This document shows, one piece after another, positions 1 through 6,979 of a DNA stretch of 8,516 bases. The stretch lies in the NCBI GenBank assembly GCA_938028585.1, contig CALIZH010000126.1, positions 1 to 8,516 on the forward strand, read 5' to 3'. This DNA is from an uncultured Actinomyces sp. (GTDB taxonomy: Bacteria; Actinomycetota; Actinomycetes; Actinomycetales; Actinomycetaceae). The position numbers were made by a program, and so were the translations under genes. The first letter of the stretch is position 1. Each line of letters begins with the position of its first letter. Under the pieces are notes generated by a model. The model saw nothing but the letters and a program-made list of their open reading frames with translations. It had not been told where the DNA came from and searched no databases.

Positions 1-812
1 AAACCGATGACGGTAATTCCGATGCCGATAAGCGAAAGGATTGGGATCAGCCACTCGGGCTCAAGAGTGTCAACCTTGTCGCTAGCTAGGACGTTGTCTT
101 TGCTACCGTCATACCAGTAGATGGTTGGTTTCTGCGCCATGGCATTGATGACAAGTGCTGCATTGCCATCACTATCAATCCATTGATTTGATGCGATATC
201 CCCATCGGCGATGATCGCGCGGAAACGATCGCCCTCATTCTTTTCAAGGTAGGCGTAGGCGTCATCTACGGGGAAACACTTGGTCCATCCAGCTTCGGTG
301 GTGGTAACAAGCTGCCCACTGTTATTGGTCAGAGTTTGAGCTTTTTGCGCAGGCTCAGAAGCGCATTCTGCAGAGAGGATTTTCGTCGATTTTGTCGTCT
401 TTGAAGTCGTCACTTCGACGGAGGGAGTATCAAGATCCGAGCCGTAGTGAGACAGAAGATAGACCACTCGATGAAGTTTCTCGTCGATTGCTTTCGCGGT
501 GGCGTCAGGCAAATATCCAGGATAGGTAATAACAGCGGTCGAATCAGGTGTTGAGCGTGCAATGAGTTCGCGTGCGGAGCGGACTTTCACGACCTTAACA
601 CCGTGGTGACGCAGCGTTTGGACAAGAGCTTGAGCGCCATAACTCCCAGGGTTATTCGGCGATAGAGTCTCGCTGTCTTTTTCGTAGCGGGGGACCAACG
701 TGGTTGCGATGACAAACAACAGTCCCAAAAAGATGATGATGACAAGCGGGCGCATTCGCGTCCAACGCTGACGAACAGTTGGCGAAACGACAGTGCTTTG
801 AGTTGCTTTCAT
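1..812 (-). CDS. DUF4350 domain membrane protein (3' end cut by window edge)
   Basis: The frame is open from the ATG at 812-810 to the left edge, giving 270 codons plus two bases, so the C-terminus is missing. A short cytoplasmic N-terminus is followed by a membrane segment at about residues 22-40 and a long soluble part. The soluble part includes the NNPGSYGAQALVQTLRHHGV stretch (about 53-72) typical of DUF4350 proteins. A second hydrophobic segment begins at about residue 254. C150 and C179 lie in the predicted extracytoplasmic part and could pair. The start overlaps the stop of the DUF4129 gene in an ATGA, implying translational coupling. In related actinobacteria a MoxR-type AAA ATPase and a DUF58 protein usually follow, which would lie outside this window. 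The biochemical function is unknown. The family assignment is from memory of the fold pattern and the gene neighbourhood. Confidence 0.8.
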   Translation of the reverse strand, partial: MKATQSTVVSPTVRQRWTRMRPLVIIIFLGLLFVIATTLVPRYEKDSETLSPNNPGSYGAQALVQTLRHHGVKVVKVRSARELIARSTPDSTAVITYPGYLPDATAKAIDEKLHRVVYLLSHYGSDLDTPSVEVTTSKTTKSTKILSAECASEPAQKAQTLTNNSGQLVTTTEAGWTKCFPVDDAYAYLEKNEGDRFRAIIADGDIASNQWIDSDGNAALVINAMAQKPTIYWYDGSKDNVLASDKVDTLEPEWLIPILSLIGIGITVIG

Positions 813-1441
813 GCGTGCACTGCCTGCTTCTTGTTCTGCGAATAGGCAGCAATGAGCTGGTCCATCCCCGCGCAGTCTTCTGCGCTTGCGTGGCCTTCAC
901 CGTAACGTACCGAGGCGAAGACGGAAGTTGCAGAGATAATGGGGGCAGTGAGGAAGGGAAAAGCGTTTTGAGCTGCTCGGCCGGCTTCATCCGCTGTAAG
1001 GCCGGGAGTATCTCGAAGAATGCCGTCGCGCGCTAGATAGAGCACAAAAAGTCGGTAGGACCAGATCAACGTAGCATCGAGATCTCCGCTTGCGCGAGCC
1101 TCGTCAATCCGCTTCATGACATCGCGCAGCGAAAGCGTGGAATCGGAGTCAAACACAGCAGTTCGTCGCATGCGGCGGCGCAGGCGGATCGGGTGGGTGA
1201 TGACGATGATTGCGATGATCGCGAGTATCACGAATAAGAGGAAGATAAAGAAACCTTCAATGGGGAAACCGACAGGCGCAGCCTTACTTGCGCCGCTCAC
1301 GAGGTGCTGAATAAGCCAGTTGAAGAAGCGTGATAATGCGGAAGGCGGGGTGGGCAGATAGTCGGGACGCGAAAGCTCCGCTGACACCCATGCGCGAGCT
1401 TCCTCGTCGTCGGGTGTCAGCGGAGCTTCACAGAAAAACAT
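809..1441 (-). CDS. DUF4129 domain-containing membrane protein
   Basis: This 210-residue protein has a conserved N-terminal segment (EEARAWVSAELSRPDY, residues 13-28), an amphipathic stretch, one strong membrane helix at about 61-83 followed by a basic RLRRRMRR stop-transfer (86-93), and a cytoplasmic C-terminal DUF4129 region (about 120-200). That region carries the usual helical pattern with LTADEAGR near 148-155. DUF4129 is a domain of unknown function found beside DUF4350, MoxR ATPase and DUF58 genes. The start ATG (1441-1439) overlaps the upstream stop by one base (TGATG), and the stop overlaps the next start by four bases, so this is the middle gene of a coupled operon. No strong Shine-Dalgarno sits at normal spacing; an AGGA lies about 15 bases upstream. 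A perfect 17-bp inverted repeat lies within codons 5-23. No catalytic role can be read from the sequence. Confidence 0.85.
   Translation of the reverse strand: MFFCEAPLTPDDEEARAWVSAELSRPDYLPTPPSALSRFFNWLIQHLVSGASKAAPVGFPIEGFFIFLLFVILAIIAIIVITHPIRLRRRMRRTAVFDSDSTLSLRDVMKRIDEARASGDLDATLIWSYRLFVLYLARDGILRDTPGLTADEAGRAAQNAFPFLTAPIISATSVFASVRYGEGHASAEDCAGMDQLIAAYSQNKKQAVHA
1373..1428. repeat. Perfect 17-bp inverted repeat with 22-bp loop inside the DUF4129 gene
   Basis: Bases 1373-1389 (AAGCTCCGCTGACACCC) are the exact reverse complement of 1412-1428, separated by 22 bases (1390-1411). Pairing stops on both sides of each arm. In the minus-strand mRNA the arms fall at about +14 to +30 and +53 to +69 from the DUF4129 start codon, so a stable hairpin (11 of 17 pairs G-C) could form at the edge of the initiating ribosome. 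No T-tract follows on either strand, so it is not a classical terminator. Both arms encode residues expected for the family, so it is not an obvious insertion. Confidence 0.9.
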
Positions 1442-2679
1442 CAGGCGCGAGAAGCTTCCTGAGCAATCATGGGAGCAAGGTTCTCCTTGCGCATGCGCTC
1501 ATCCAGGTACATCAGAGTGTAGAAGGATGACTGAACCGGGATCACAACTGCCGACAGCAGTGCGCTCAAGAAGGCCGAGAACGCGACGAGCATGCCAACC
1601 GAGTCAGCGGCATTACCGCCAACGCCCAGAATTGCACCGACGATGCCGCCCAGAACTGCGGAGATCAAACCGGTGACGATACCGATGAGCCAGATGCGGC
1701 CCAGGATTCGCCAGAAGGAACCCTTTGACAGTGACCAGGAACGCTTGAGGGCATCGACCGGTCCGAGTCCTTCAAGGACGACGGCGCTTGAAGTGAATGC
1801 GAACTTCACGGTCAAGAAACAGGCGATCGCGATCAGAGCAACGATCATGAGGAAGATGATCGCAAAGGCTCCACCAATGCCTGCACTCGCAGAATCGTAG
1901 CTACGAGCCGAAGCTGCGTTAACAACCACAAGGAAGAAGGGGATCATGAAGACCAGCAGGACTACCACGATCGCCACGAATTCAATGATGCCGATGAGGA
2001 GGGTTGCCAGAAGAACCGGGACGAAGCGCGGCGAGAAACGGTGCCATGCGTCCGCGGGAGAAGACTTACGTCCGAGGACTGCATCCCACACCGTCAGTGC
2101 AAGCATGCCCGAGAGGAATGCAGTTGCGAGCAGGGTAAGCCCGCTTGTTACGAAGGAACCCATGCTGTTGCCCAGCGAGTAGACCAAATCGTTGGCATCT
2201 CCGGAGGACAGTGCGCGCGTCAGTGACGACGTCGAAGAGGAAGCGAAGAAGGCCTGAACAAGACCGACGACCGCCATAATCGCAAAGGCGAAACCAAACA
2301 TGGTTTGCGGGTTGACGCGAACCGCTTGGAAGGCGCCATTGAAGAGCTCGCCAACAGTTAGTGGACGGAGCGGGATAATTCCGGGCTGCGCAACGGTCCA
2401 TGCGGTGCCGCCCTGAGTCTGGGTGCCCTGCCATGCGGCATCGGGCTGAGGCGCCGCGCCCCACTGCTGCTGGGGCTGTGCGGGCTGCTCAGGTGCACCC
2501 CAAGGCTGCTGAGCCTGCTGGGGCTGTGCGGGCTGCTCGGGTGCGCCCCAAGGCTGCTGAGCCTGAGGAGTCTGAGGAACTTGAGGTGTTGAGGGAACAG
2601 AACCCTGGGAGGGATTCTGAGAAGAAGATGACTGGGGTGCCCACGGATCATTCGTGGGTGCGCCCTGAGGATCAGACAT
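1441..2679 (-). CDS. Glycerophosphoryl diester phosphodiesterase membrane-domain protein with Pro/Gln-rich N-terminus
   Basis: I chose the ATG at 2679 because AGGAG (2689-2685 on the minus strand) lies five bases upstream; a longer frame from 2730 lacks this. The product is 412 residues. Residues 1-100 are low-complexity Pro/Gln/Ala/Trp-rich, with two tandem copies of a 16-residue unit (about 40-71). The conserved opening PLRPLTVGELFNGAFQAVR (103-121) then leads into a multi-pass membrane domain with hydrophobic segments near 127-147, 177-200, 221-254, 270-292, 328-356 and 361-384. The cytoplasmic motif ALKRSWSLSKGSFWRILGR (310-328) and YLDERMRKE (391-399) are typical of this actinobacterial family. 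No phosphodiesterase catalytic domain is present; the name reflects the membrane domain only, so no enzyme activity should be inferred. It is the first gene of the minus-strand operon, divergent from mtrA. Confidence 0.82.
   Translation of the reverse strand: MSDPQGAPTNDPWAPQSSSSQNPSQGSVPSTPQVPQTPQAQQPWGAPEQPAQPQQAQQPWGAPEQPAQPQQQWGAAPQPDAAWQGTQTQGGTAWTVAQPGIIPLRPLTVGELFNGAFQAVRVNPQTMFGFAFAIMAVVGLVQAFFASSSTSSLTRALSSGDANDLVYSLGNSMGSFVTSGLTLLATAFLSGMLALTVWDAVLGRKSSPADAWHRFSPRFVPVLLATLLIGIIEFVAIVVVLLVFMIPFFLVVVNAASARSYDSASAGIGGAFAIIFLMIVALIAIACFLTVKFAFTSSAVVLEGLGPVDALKRSWSLSKGSFWRILGRIWLIGIVTGLISAVLGGIVGAILGVGGNAADSVGMLVAFSAFLSALLSAVVIPVQSSFYTLMYLDERMRKENLAPMIAQEASRA
2467..2562. repeat. Two tandem 48-bp repeats in the Pro/Gln-rich coding region
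   Basis: Units at 2467-2514 and 2515-2562 are 48 bp each and differ at two positions (2491 and 2497 versus 2539 and 2545). They encode two identical copies of the 16-residue unit AQQPWGAPEQPAQPQQ. A degenerate third copy (QQWGAAPQP) follows in the protein. Since 48 is a multiple of three, gain or loss of a unit would keep the frame. Confidence 0.92.
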
Positions 2680-2684
2680 TATTA

Positions 2685-2689
2685 CTCCT
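2685..2689 (-). promoter_or_regulatory. Shine-Dalgarno that fixes the start of the membrane-domain gene
   Basis: On the minus strand the sequence reads AGGAG, then TAATA, then ATG at 2679. This is a near-ideal ribosome binding site with a five-base spacer, and it decides for the start at 2679 over the upstream in-frame ATG at 2730. Confidence 0.85.
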
Positions 2690-2697
2690 ATATAGGT

Positions 2698-2707
2698 GAC
2701 ACGTGTC
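2698..2707. promoter_or_regulatory. Perfect 10-bp palindrome GACACGTGTC, possible operator
   Basis: The palindrome lies 19 bases upstream of the start of the membrane-domain gene, just upstream of its Shine-Dalgarno, within the 166-bp divergent intergenic region. Its position fits an operator near the transcription start of the minus-strand operon. A 10-bp palindrome can also occur by chance, and I do not recognise the cognate regulator. Confidence 0.35.
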
Positions 2708-2787
2708 TTCCTGAATATTGTGCCATGCATTCAACTAATCAGAAAGAACTGAGGAAGTAGTCAGCGAGTCTTCAGCGTTTCTTATGT

Positions 2788-2796
2788 TGATAAAAT
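2788..2796 (+). promoter_or_regulatory. Candidate mtrA promoter P1 (extended -10 TGATAAAAT)
   Basis: TAAAAT (2791-2796) differs from TATAAT by one base and is preceded directly by TGA, an extended -10 of TGn type. No good -35 is visible at normal spacing. Transcription would start near 2803 and give a leader of roughly 43 bases. That leader shows no Shine-Dalgarno before the mtrA ATG. Confidence 0.4.
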
Positions 2797-2809
2797 TCGC
2801 CGCGTCTTT

Positions 2810-2845
2810 TCGACACACCTGTCAGTTTCGTGACACAATCGTTAC
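2810..2845 (+). promoter_or_regulatory. Candidate leaderless mtrA promoter P2 with MtrA-like direct repeat
   Basis: TCGACA (2810-2815, one change from TTGACA), an 18-bp spacer and CACAAT (2834-2839) place the expected transcription start on the A of the mtrA ATG at 2846, which would make a leaderless mRNA. Absence of any Shine-Dalgarno before mtrA agrees with this. Overlapping the -10 is GTGAC-N6-GTTAC (2830-2845), a direct repeat with an 11-base period. It resembles the GTnAC-type repeats described, as I recall, for MtrA binding in other actinobacteria. Autoregulation by MtrA is therefore an inference. Confidence 0.42.
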
Positions 2846-3529
2846 ATGAGTTCACGGATCCTGGTCGTTGACGACGATGTCGCGCTTTCCGAAATGATCG
2901 GAATCATGCTTCATGCTGAAGGTTTCGAGGTCGCTGATTGCGCAGATGGAGCGCAAGCCCTTGATGTTTTCCATGAAGTTTCACCGGATCTTGTCCTTCT
3001 GGACCTCATGCTTCCAAACGTTGATGGGATTGAAATCTGCCGCCAGATTCGTAGGGAATCTGATGTCCCCATTGTGATGCTGACTGCTCGGTCTGATACA
3101 ACAGATGTCGTCGCAGGTCTTGAAGCCGGGGCGGATGACTACGTTCCTAAACCTTTCAAGCCCAAAGAACTTGTCGCGCGTGTTCGTGCACGACTGCGTG
3201 GCAGAGATGACAGTGGTGAAGAACTGGTTCGTCTTGGGGATCTTGTCATCGATGTTCAAGGTCATAGTGTGCATCGTGGCGGCCAAGAATTGCCTTTAAC
3301 ACCACTTGAATTCGACCTGCTCGTAACTCTTGCGCGTTCCCCGTGGAAGGTATTCTCCCGCGAAGAGTTGCTTGAGTCTGTGTGGGGTTACCGTCACGCT
3401 GCAGACACTCGCTTGGTGAATGTCCATGTCCAGCGTCTGCGTTCAAAAGTTGAGCGCGATCCGGATAATCCCGAGGTCGTTGTGACTGTCCGCGGAGTAG
3501 GCTACCGCGCCGGCAACGCCTCGTCATGA
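2846..3529 (+). CDS. mtrA: MtrA, OmpR-family response regulator
   Basis: The 227-residue product matches the usual MtrA length (228 in M. tuberculosis). The receiver domain (about 4-118) has the acidic pair D9/D10, phosphoacceptor D53 in LVLLDLMLP, T80 in VMLTAR, Y99 and K102 in DDYVPKPFKPKELVARVRAR. The C-terminal winged-helix DNA-binding domain (about 128-224) contains LTPLEFDLLVTLAR, VWGYRHAADTRLVNVHVQRL and VRGVGYRAG, close to the mycobacterial protein. MtrA is phosphorylated by MtrB and controls cell wall hydrolase, division and replication-linked genes in other actinobacteria. The ATG at 2846 aligns with the expected N-terminus. No Shine-Dalgarno precedes it, and a leaderless start is plausible. 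Its stop overlaps the mtrB ATG by four bases (ATGA). Confidence 0.97.
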   Translation: MSSRILVVDDDVALSEMIGIMLHAEGFEVADCADGAQALDVFHEVSPDLVLLDLMLPNVDGIEICRQIRRESDVPIVMLTARSDTTDVVAGLEAGADDYVPKPFKPKELVARVRARLRGRDDSGEELVRLGDLVIDVQGHSVHRGGQELPLTPLEFDLLVTLARSPWKVFSREELLESVWGYRHAADTRLVNVHVQRLRSKVERDPDNPEVVVTVRGVGYRAGNASS

Positions 3530-5220
3530 TAGGCGGAGATGGGGGAGTGCTCTCGACGCCCCCTGTTCCTGAGTCTCATGTTGCGCCACTGGAGCGCATA
3601 CTTCTTTTTCTTCAACGGCTCTTCCGACCTCTTCGACAGTGGCGTGGCTGGGAACGTATTTCTCAATGGGAAGCTCTCAGAGCAATTCGTAATTCCGCTT
3701 CTTTGCGAGCGGCTTCGTACCTTGCCGCGGTGTCGATGGTGCTCATTCTTGTCGCGGGAACAATTGTTGCTACTCAGCTGCGCAGTAGCGTTTTTGAATC
3801 TCGACGAACCGCAGTGCTTTCGGATGCGGCTTTGCGTTTTTCGACTGCGCAATCGGTTTTCGACCAGTCAACAGCCAGCACTCCCGATCAGATTCAAGAA
3901 TCAACCCGGCAGCTTGCAACCTCCTTGCGTGTTTCTGCCTCGGGTACTGGGGCGGTTTCTGTTCTACTTCTACGCTCTGAATCTCAATCTCAATCGCTTC
4001 GGATTAATGAGATTGTTGACCCCACGGTCTTAGGCGTCATTAGTGAAGAGATGAAAAATGCTGTAGCGGGATCAACGGATCCTCAGTGGCAATCAGTTTC
4101 AATCCCTTCCGCGCGTGATGCGAATCAGCGAGTGCCTGCAATTCTTGTGGGGACTAACGTTCAGGTGCCGCGAGCCGGAACCCACCAGCTGTATATCGTT
4201 TATTCGCTTCAAGCAGACCAAGAACGCATTGACACCGTCATGGGAATCTTGATCTTCGCCGGGATTCCGTTCTTGCTGTTGATTCCGATCATCACCTTCA
4301 TCTTGATCTATCACATCTTGGGACCGGTACGTCGTACTGCGACAGCGGCAGGAAAGCTTGCTGAAGGGAATCTTGATGTGCGAATTGACAGCAGTGATGC
4401 CCGCGGTAGTGATGAGATGGCAAATCTTGGGCGTGCCTTTAATAACATGGCTGAATCGCTCGAGAAGAAAATTGATGAATATGACGAGCTCTCTCGGCTC
4501 CAGCAGCGCTTCGTCTCTGATGTCTCTCATGAACTCCGTACGCCGCTGACGACCATTCGTATGGCGGAAGAAATGATCTGGGATCAACGTAAGAATTTTG
4601 ATCCTGTGACCACTCGGAGTGCAGAACTGCTTCATGAACAGGTTGAGCGCTTCGATTCCATGCTGGCTGATCTCCTAGAGATCTCGCGTCACGATGCGCA
4701 ATCTGTCGACCTCGCTGCGGAAAGCATTGATCTTCGCGGATTGGTCACGCGCGTTGTTAACGCAAACAGCGAGCTTGCGCAGCGCTTGGGAGTCGAGGTT
4801 ATTGTCAATGCGCCGACGCATCATTGCACAGCAGAAATTGATGATCGACGTATTGAGCGTGTCATTCGCAATCTCTTGGTGAACGCTTATGAACACGCAG
4901 AATCTCGACCAGTTGTTGTGACCATTGCTTCGAATGAAACCGCTGTCGCGGTACGCGTACGTGACCATGGCGTCGGGATGGAACCAGCAACAGTTGAGCG
5001 CGTTTTTGACCGCTTTTACCGTGCGGATCCTGCGCGAACACGTACCACCGGAGGAACGGGTCTGGGGTTGGCCATTTCCTTGGAAGACGTTGTTCTTCAC
5101 GGAGGAACATTAACGGCGTGGGGTGAGATTGGAGTCGGATCCTCTTTCATGATGACACTTCCCAAGAAAGTCGGGACAGCAATTTCAAGCGATCCCTTAG
5201 AACTGTGGGAAAAGGAGTGA
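3526..5220 (+). CDS. mtrB: MtrB, sensor histidine kinase
   Basis: This 564-residue product is a HAMP-containing histidine kinase of the usual MtrB length. It has an N-terminal cytoplasmic part, a first membrane helix (about 64-84), an extracytoplasmic sensor region (about 85-239), a second membrane helix (240-263) and HAMP (about 264-320). The H-box SDVSHELRTPLTTIR follows, with phosphorylated H335. The ATPase domain has the N-box RNLLVNAYEHA (448-458), G1 DHGVGM (480-485), F-box VFDRFYRAD (493-501) and G2 GGTGLGLAI (509-517), so all catalytic boxes are intact. MtrB phosphorylates MtrA. The ATG at 3526 overlaps the mtrA stop. A GTG at 3547 (codon 8) has GGAG (3535-3538) eight bases upstream and may be the real or an additional start. 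lpqB follows after two bases. Confidence 0.96.
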   Translation: MIGGDGGVLSTPPVPESHVAPLERILLFLQRLFRPLRQWRGWERISQWEALRAIRNSASLRAASYLAAVSMVLILVAGTIVATQLRSSVFESRRTAVLSDAALRFSTAQSVFDQSTASTPDQIQESTRQLATSLRVSASGTGAVSVLLLRSESQSQSLRINEIVDPTVLGVISEEMKNAVAGSTDPQWQSVSIPSARDANQRVPAILVGTNVQVPRAGTHQLYIVYSLQADQERIDTVMGILIFAGIPFLLLIPIITFILIYHILGPVRRTATAAGKLAEGNLDVRIDSSDARGSDEMANLGRAFNNMAESLEKKIDEYDELSRLQQRFVSDVSHELRTPLTTIRMAEEMIWDQRKNFDPVTTRSAELLHEQVERFDSMLADLLEISRHDAQSVDLAAESIDLRGLVTRVVNANSELAQRLGVEVIVNAPTHHCTAEIDDRRIERVIRNLLVNAYEHAESRPVVVTIASNETAVAVRVRDHGVGMEPATVERVFDRFYRADPARTRTTGGTGLGLAISLEDVVLHGGTLTAWGEIGVGSSFMMTLPKKVGTAISSDPLELWEKE

Positions 5221-5222
5221 AG

Positions 5223-6914
5223 ATGAATCAGCGACTGTACCTTGCTGTAGTGGCTATTCTCAGCAGCCTTTCTCTGGCTGCCTGCACTTCTTTGCCGACT
5301 TCCTCCTCTCCTTCGCCTTTTGATGTCGATGCCCCCAATGCTCAGCCGGTTGATTTGGCAGCGGGTGGTCCTGTGGCTGATGCGGATCCGGAAAGTCTGC
5401 TCAGTAGTTTTCTCTTGGCCTGTGCCGCGGGAGCTTCTGACGACTACGCAACTGCGCGTCTTTTCTTAACCAGCTCCTCCGCGCAGACCTGGGACCCGCA
5501 TAAGTTAGTGACGATTTATTCAACGGATTCAACCCCGAAGGTGTCTTACTCTTTTGACCCTTCGAAAACGGACACTCTGAATGCATCGATCACGGCGACC
5601 GGCGTGGGCTCTGTTGACCAAAATGGTGTCCTTTCACCAGCAGAAACCTCCTCGCTTGAAGCCCGCTTCCACTTGGTTCGTGAGAATGGCCAGTGGCGTA
5701 TTGACGCGCCTGCGGATGGGGTCGTGGTTTCTCAGGCATCATTTACGGCATCGCACGAACTTGTTTCGCTGATGTTTCTTTCAGCGACCGGCGATTCTCT
5801 GATTGCTGATCCGCGCTGGTATCCCACGCGCCGAGTCGAAACCCATATGCTCGAGGGGCTGATCGCTGGACCGCAGTCACATCTCTCCGATGCCCTAGTG
5901 AATGCAATCCCTTCGGGCACCTCGATCTCCGCGGGTGGTATTGAGCTCTCCGACCACGTTGCCAAGGTGTCTTTGAATGGAACCCTTCCCAGCGATGACC
6001 GCGGGAAGCAGTTGATGGCGTGGGAGATTTCCCAAACCCTCCAGCGCTCGGGTCGCGTGAATTCTGTCGAAATTAATGTCGGGGGAGAGGTTCTTCCTTC
6101 CTCGGGGCTTCCTTCTCAGCCGTCCCTTGATCTTGATTCAGCGGTTGCTTTCAACTCGAATGGTTTGGTTCGAATTGACGGGCGTAGCGTTTCGACCCGG
6201 ATTCTTCCCATTGCCCCTTCGCCATCTGCCTCGCTTCCAGCGGTGTCTCCAGTTTCTTCATCCTTGCTAGCTTGGCGTGAGGACGATCGTCTTATTTTGG
6301 TCGATTCCTCAACCAACGCGACGCGGGTAGTGGATGGGTCAGAAGGGCAGTATTCGCCTTCTATCGATCGTTTCGGATGGGTGTGGGACATTCCTCGGGG
6401 AGGGAACCTGAGGGCCTCGCGAATTGACGGGCAGAACTTGCCGATCGCCTCGGAAAATCAATCCCTGAACGGGGTGAGTGCGGTGCGAGTCTCTCCCGAT
6501 GGTGCGCGTGCACTTTTGCTCCGCCAGGTTGGTGGCTCCACAAGTGCCTGGATCGCCGGAATTGAGCGCCGAGGCAGTGGTGAGCCCATCGCGCTCACTG
6601 ACCCCGAACCCTTGGCTGGCTTGTCGACGGGTGTCGATGATGTGTCGTGGGCGGGGCGTTCTACGGTTGTTGCCGTGCGTCAAGGGGGGCTCCGCGCAGG
6701 CAATGATCAGGTTGATGAAGTTTCTTTGGTGACTGTGCCCGTCGGTGGTTTTCCCTCGGTTCTTGCTCTTCCCACTGGGACTCAGCGGCTGAGCGCAGGA
6801 TCGTCTTCGGCGACAATGGTGATCCGCGGGAAAGACGGCAATTATCAGGTTCGTTCCGGGGCGCTATGGCAGTCTCTTGAAGGGAACCTTCGCGACGTGA
6901 ACTTCCCTGGCTGA
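5223..6914 (+). CDS. lpqB: LpqB, lipoprotein modulating MtrAB
   Basis: The start at 5223 is supported by AAAGGAG (5211-5217) five bases upstream; a longer GTG frame from 5205 is less likely. The 563-residue product starts with a lipoprotein signal peptide and lipobox LAAC, with C21 as the expected lipidated residue. An N-terminal LpqB domain (about 40-185) is followed by a GerMN domain (about 200-295, including RRVETHMLEGLIAGPQ). A C-terminal beta-propeller-like region (about 300-563) with repeated strand patterns such as VRVSPDGARALLLRQ completes it. In mycobacteria LpqB interacts with the MtrB sensor domain and influences MtrA phosphorylation and cell envelope properties. The gene is two bases after mtrB, in the classic mtrAB-lpqB arrangement. 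It should sit outside the membrane, anchored by lipid. Confidence 0.95.
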   Translation: MNQRLYLAVVAILSSLSLAACTSLPTSSSPSPFDVDAPNAQPVDLAAGGPVADADPESLLSSFLLACAAGASDDYATARLFLTSSSAQTWDPHKLVTIYSTDSTPKVSYSFDPSKTDTLNASITATGVGSVDQNGVLSPAETSSLEARFHLVRENGQWRIDAPADGVVVSQASFTASHELVSLMFLSATGDSLIADPRWYPTRRVETHMLEGLIAGPQSHLSDALVNAIPSGTSISAGGIELSDHVAKVSLNGTLPSDDRGKQLMAWEISQTLQRSGRVNSVEINVGGEVLPSSGLPSQPSLDLDSAVAFNSNGLVRIDGRSVSTRILPIAPSPSASLPAVSPVSSSLLAWREDDRLILVDSSTNATRVVDGSEGQYSPSIDRFGWVWDIPRGGNLRASRIDGQNLPIASENQSLNGVSAVRVSPDGARALLLRQVGGSTSAWIAGIERRGSGEPIALTDPEPLAGLSTGVDDVSWAGRSTVVAVRQGGLRAGNDQVDEVSLVTVPVGGFPSVLALPTGTQRLSAGSSSATMVIRGKDGNYQVRSGALWQSLEGNLRDVNFPG

Positions 6915-6979
6915 ATCGTTTTCTCCACAGATTGCCTATGCGGTCTGCGTGTGCTTTCTTTTCGTGCTGATCTTCCTGT

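Noticed and set aside
1373..1428. Inverted repeat as ends of an insertion element or as a simple terminator
   Set aside because: The interval is only 56 bp, has no target duplication or transposase, encodes expected family residues and is not followed by a T-run.
2066..2464. 132-codon open frame on the minus strand overlapping the membrane-domain gene
   Set aside because: It is an out-of-frame shadow of a gene whose motifs and start are clear.
2467..2562. Tandem 48-bp repeats as a CRISPR array
   Set aside because: The units abut without spacers, are in frame and encode a Pro/Gln-rich protein segment.
2761..2777. GTC-AGCG-like pair upstream of mtrA as further MtrA or DnaA sites
   Set aside because: The two copies differ by a gap and match the remembered motifs poorly, so chance is likely.
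3539..4033. 164-codon open frame on the plus strand inside mtrB
   Set aside because: It is out of frame with mtrB, which is intact and has every kinase motif; the product has no recognisable family and is rich in Phe, Leu and Arg like a frame shadow.
4099..4635. 178-codon open frame antisense to mtrB
   Set aside because: It lies wholly opposite conserved kinase coding sequence, with no ribosome binding site or family resemblance.
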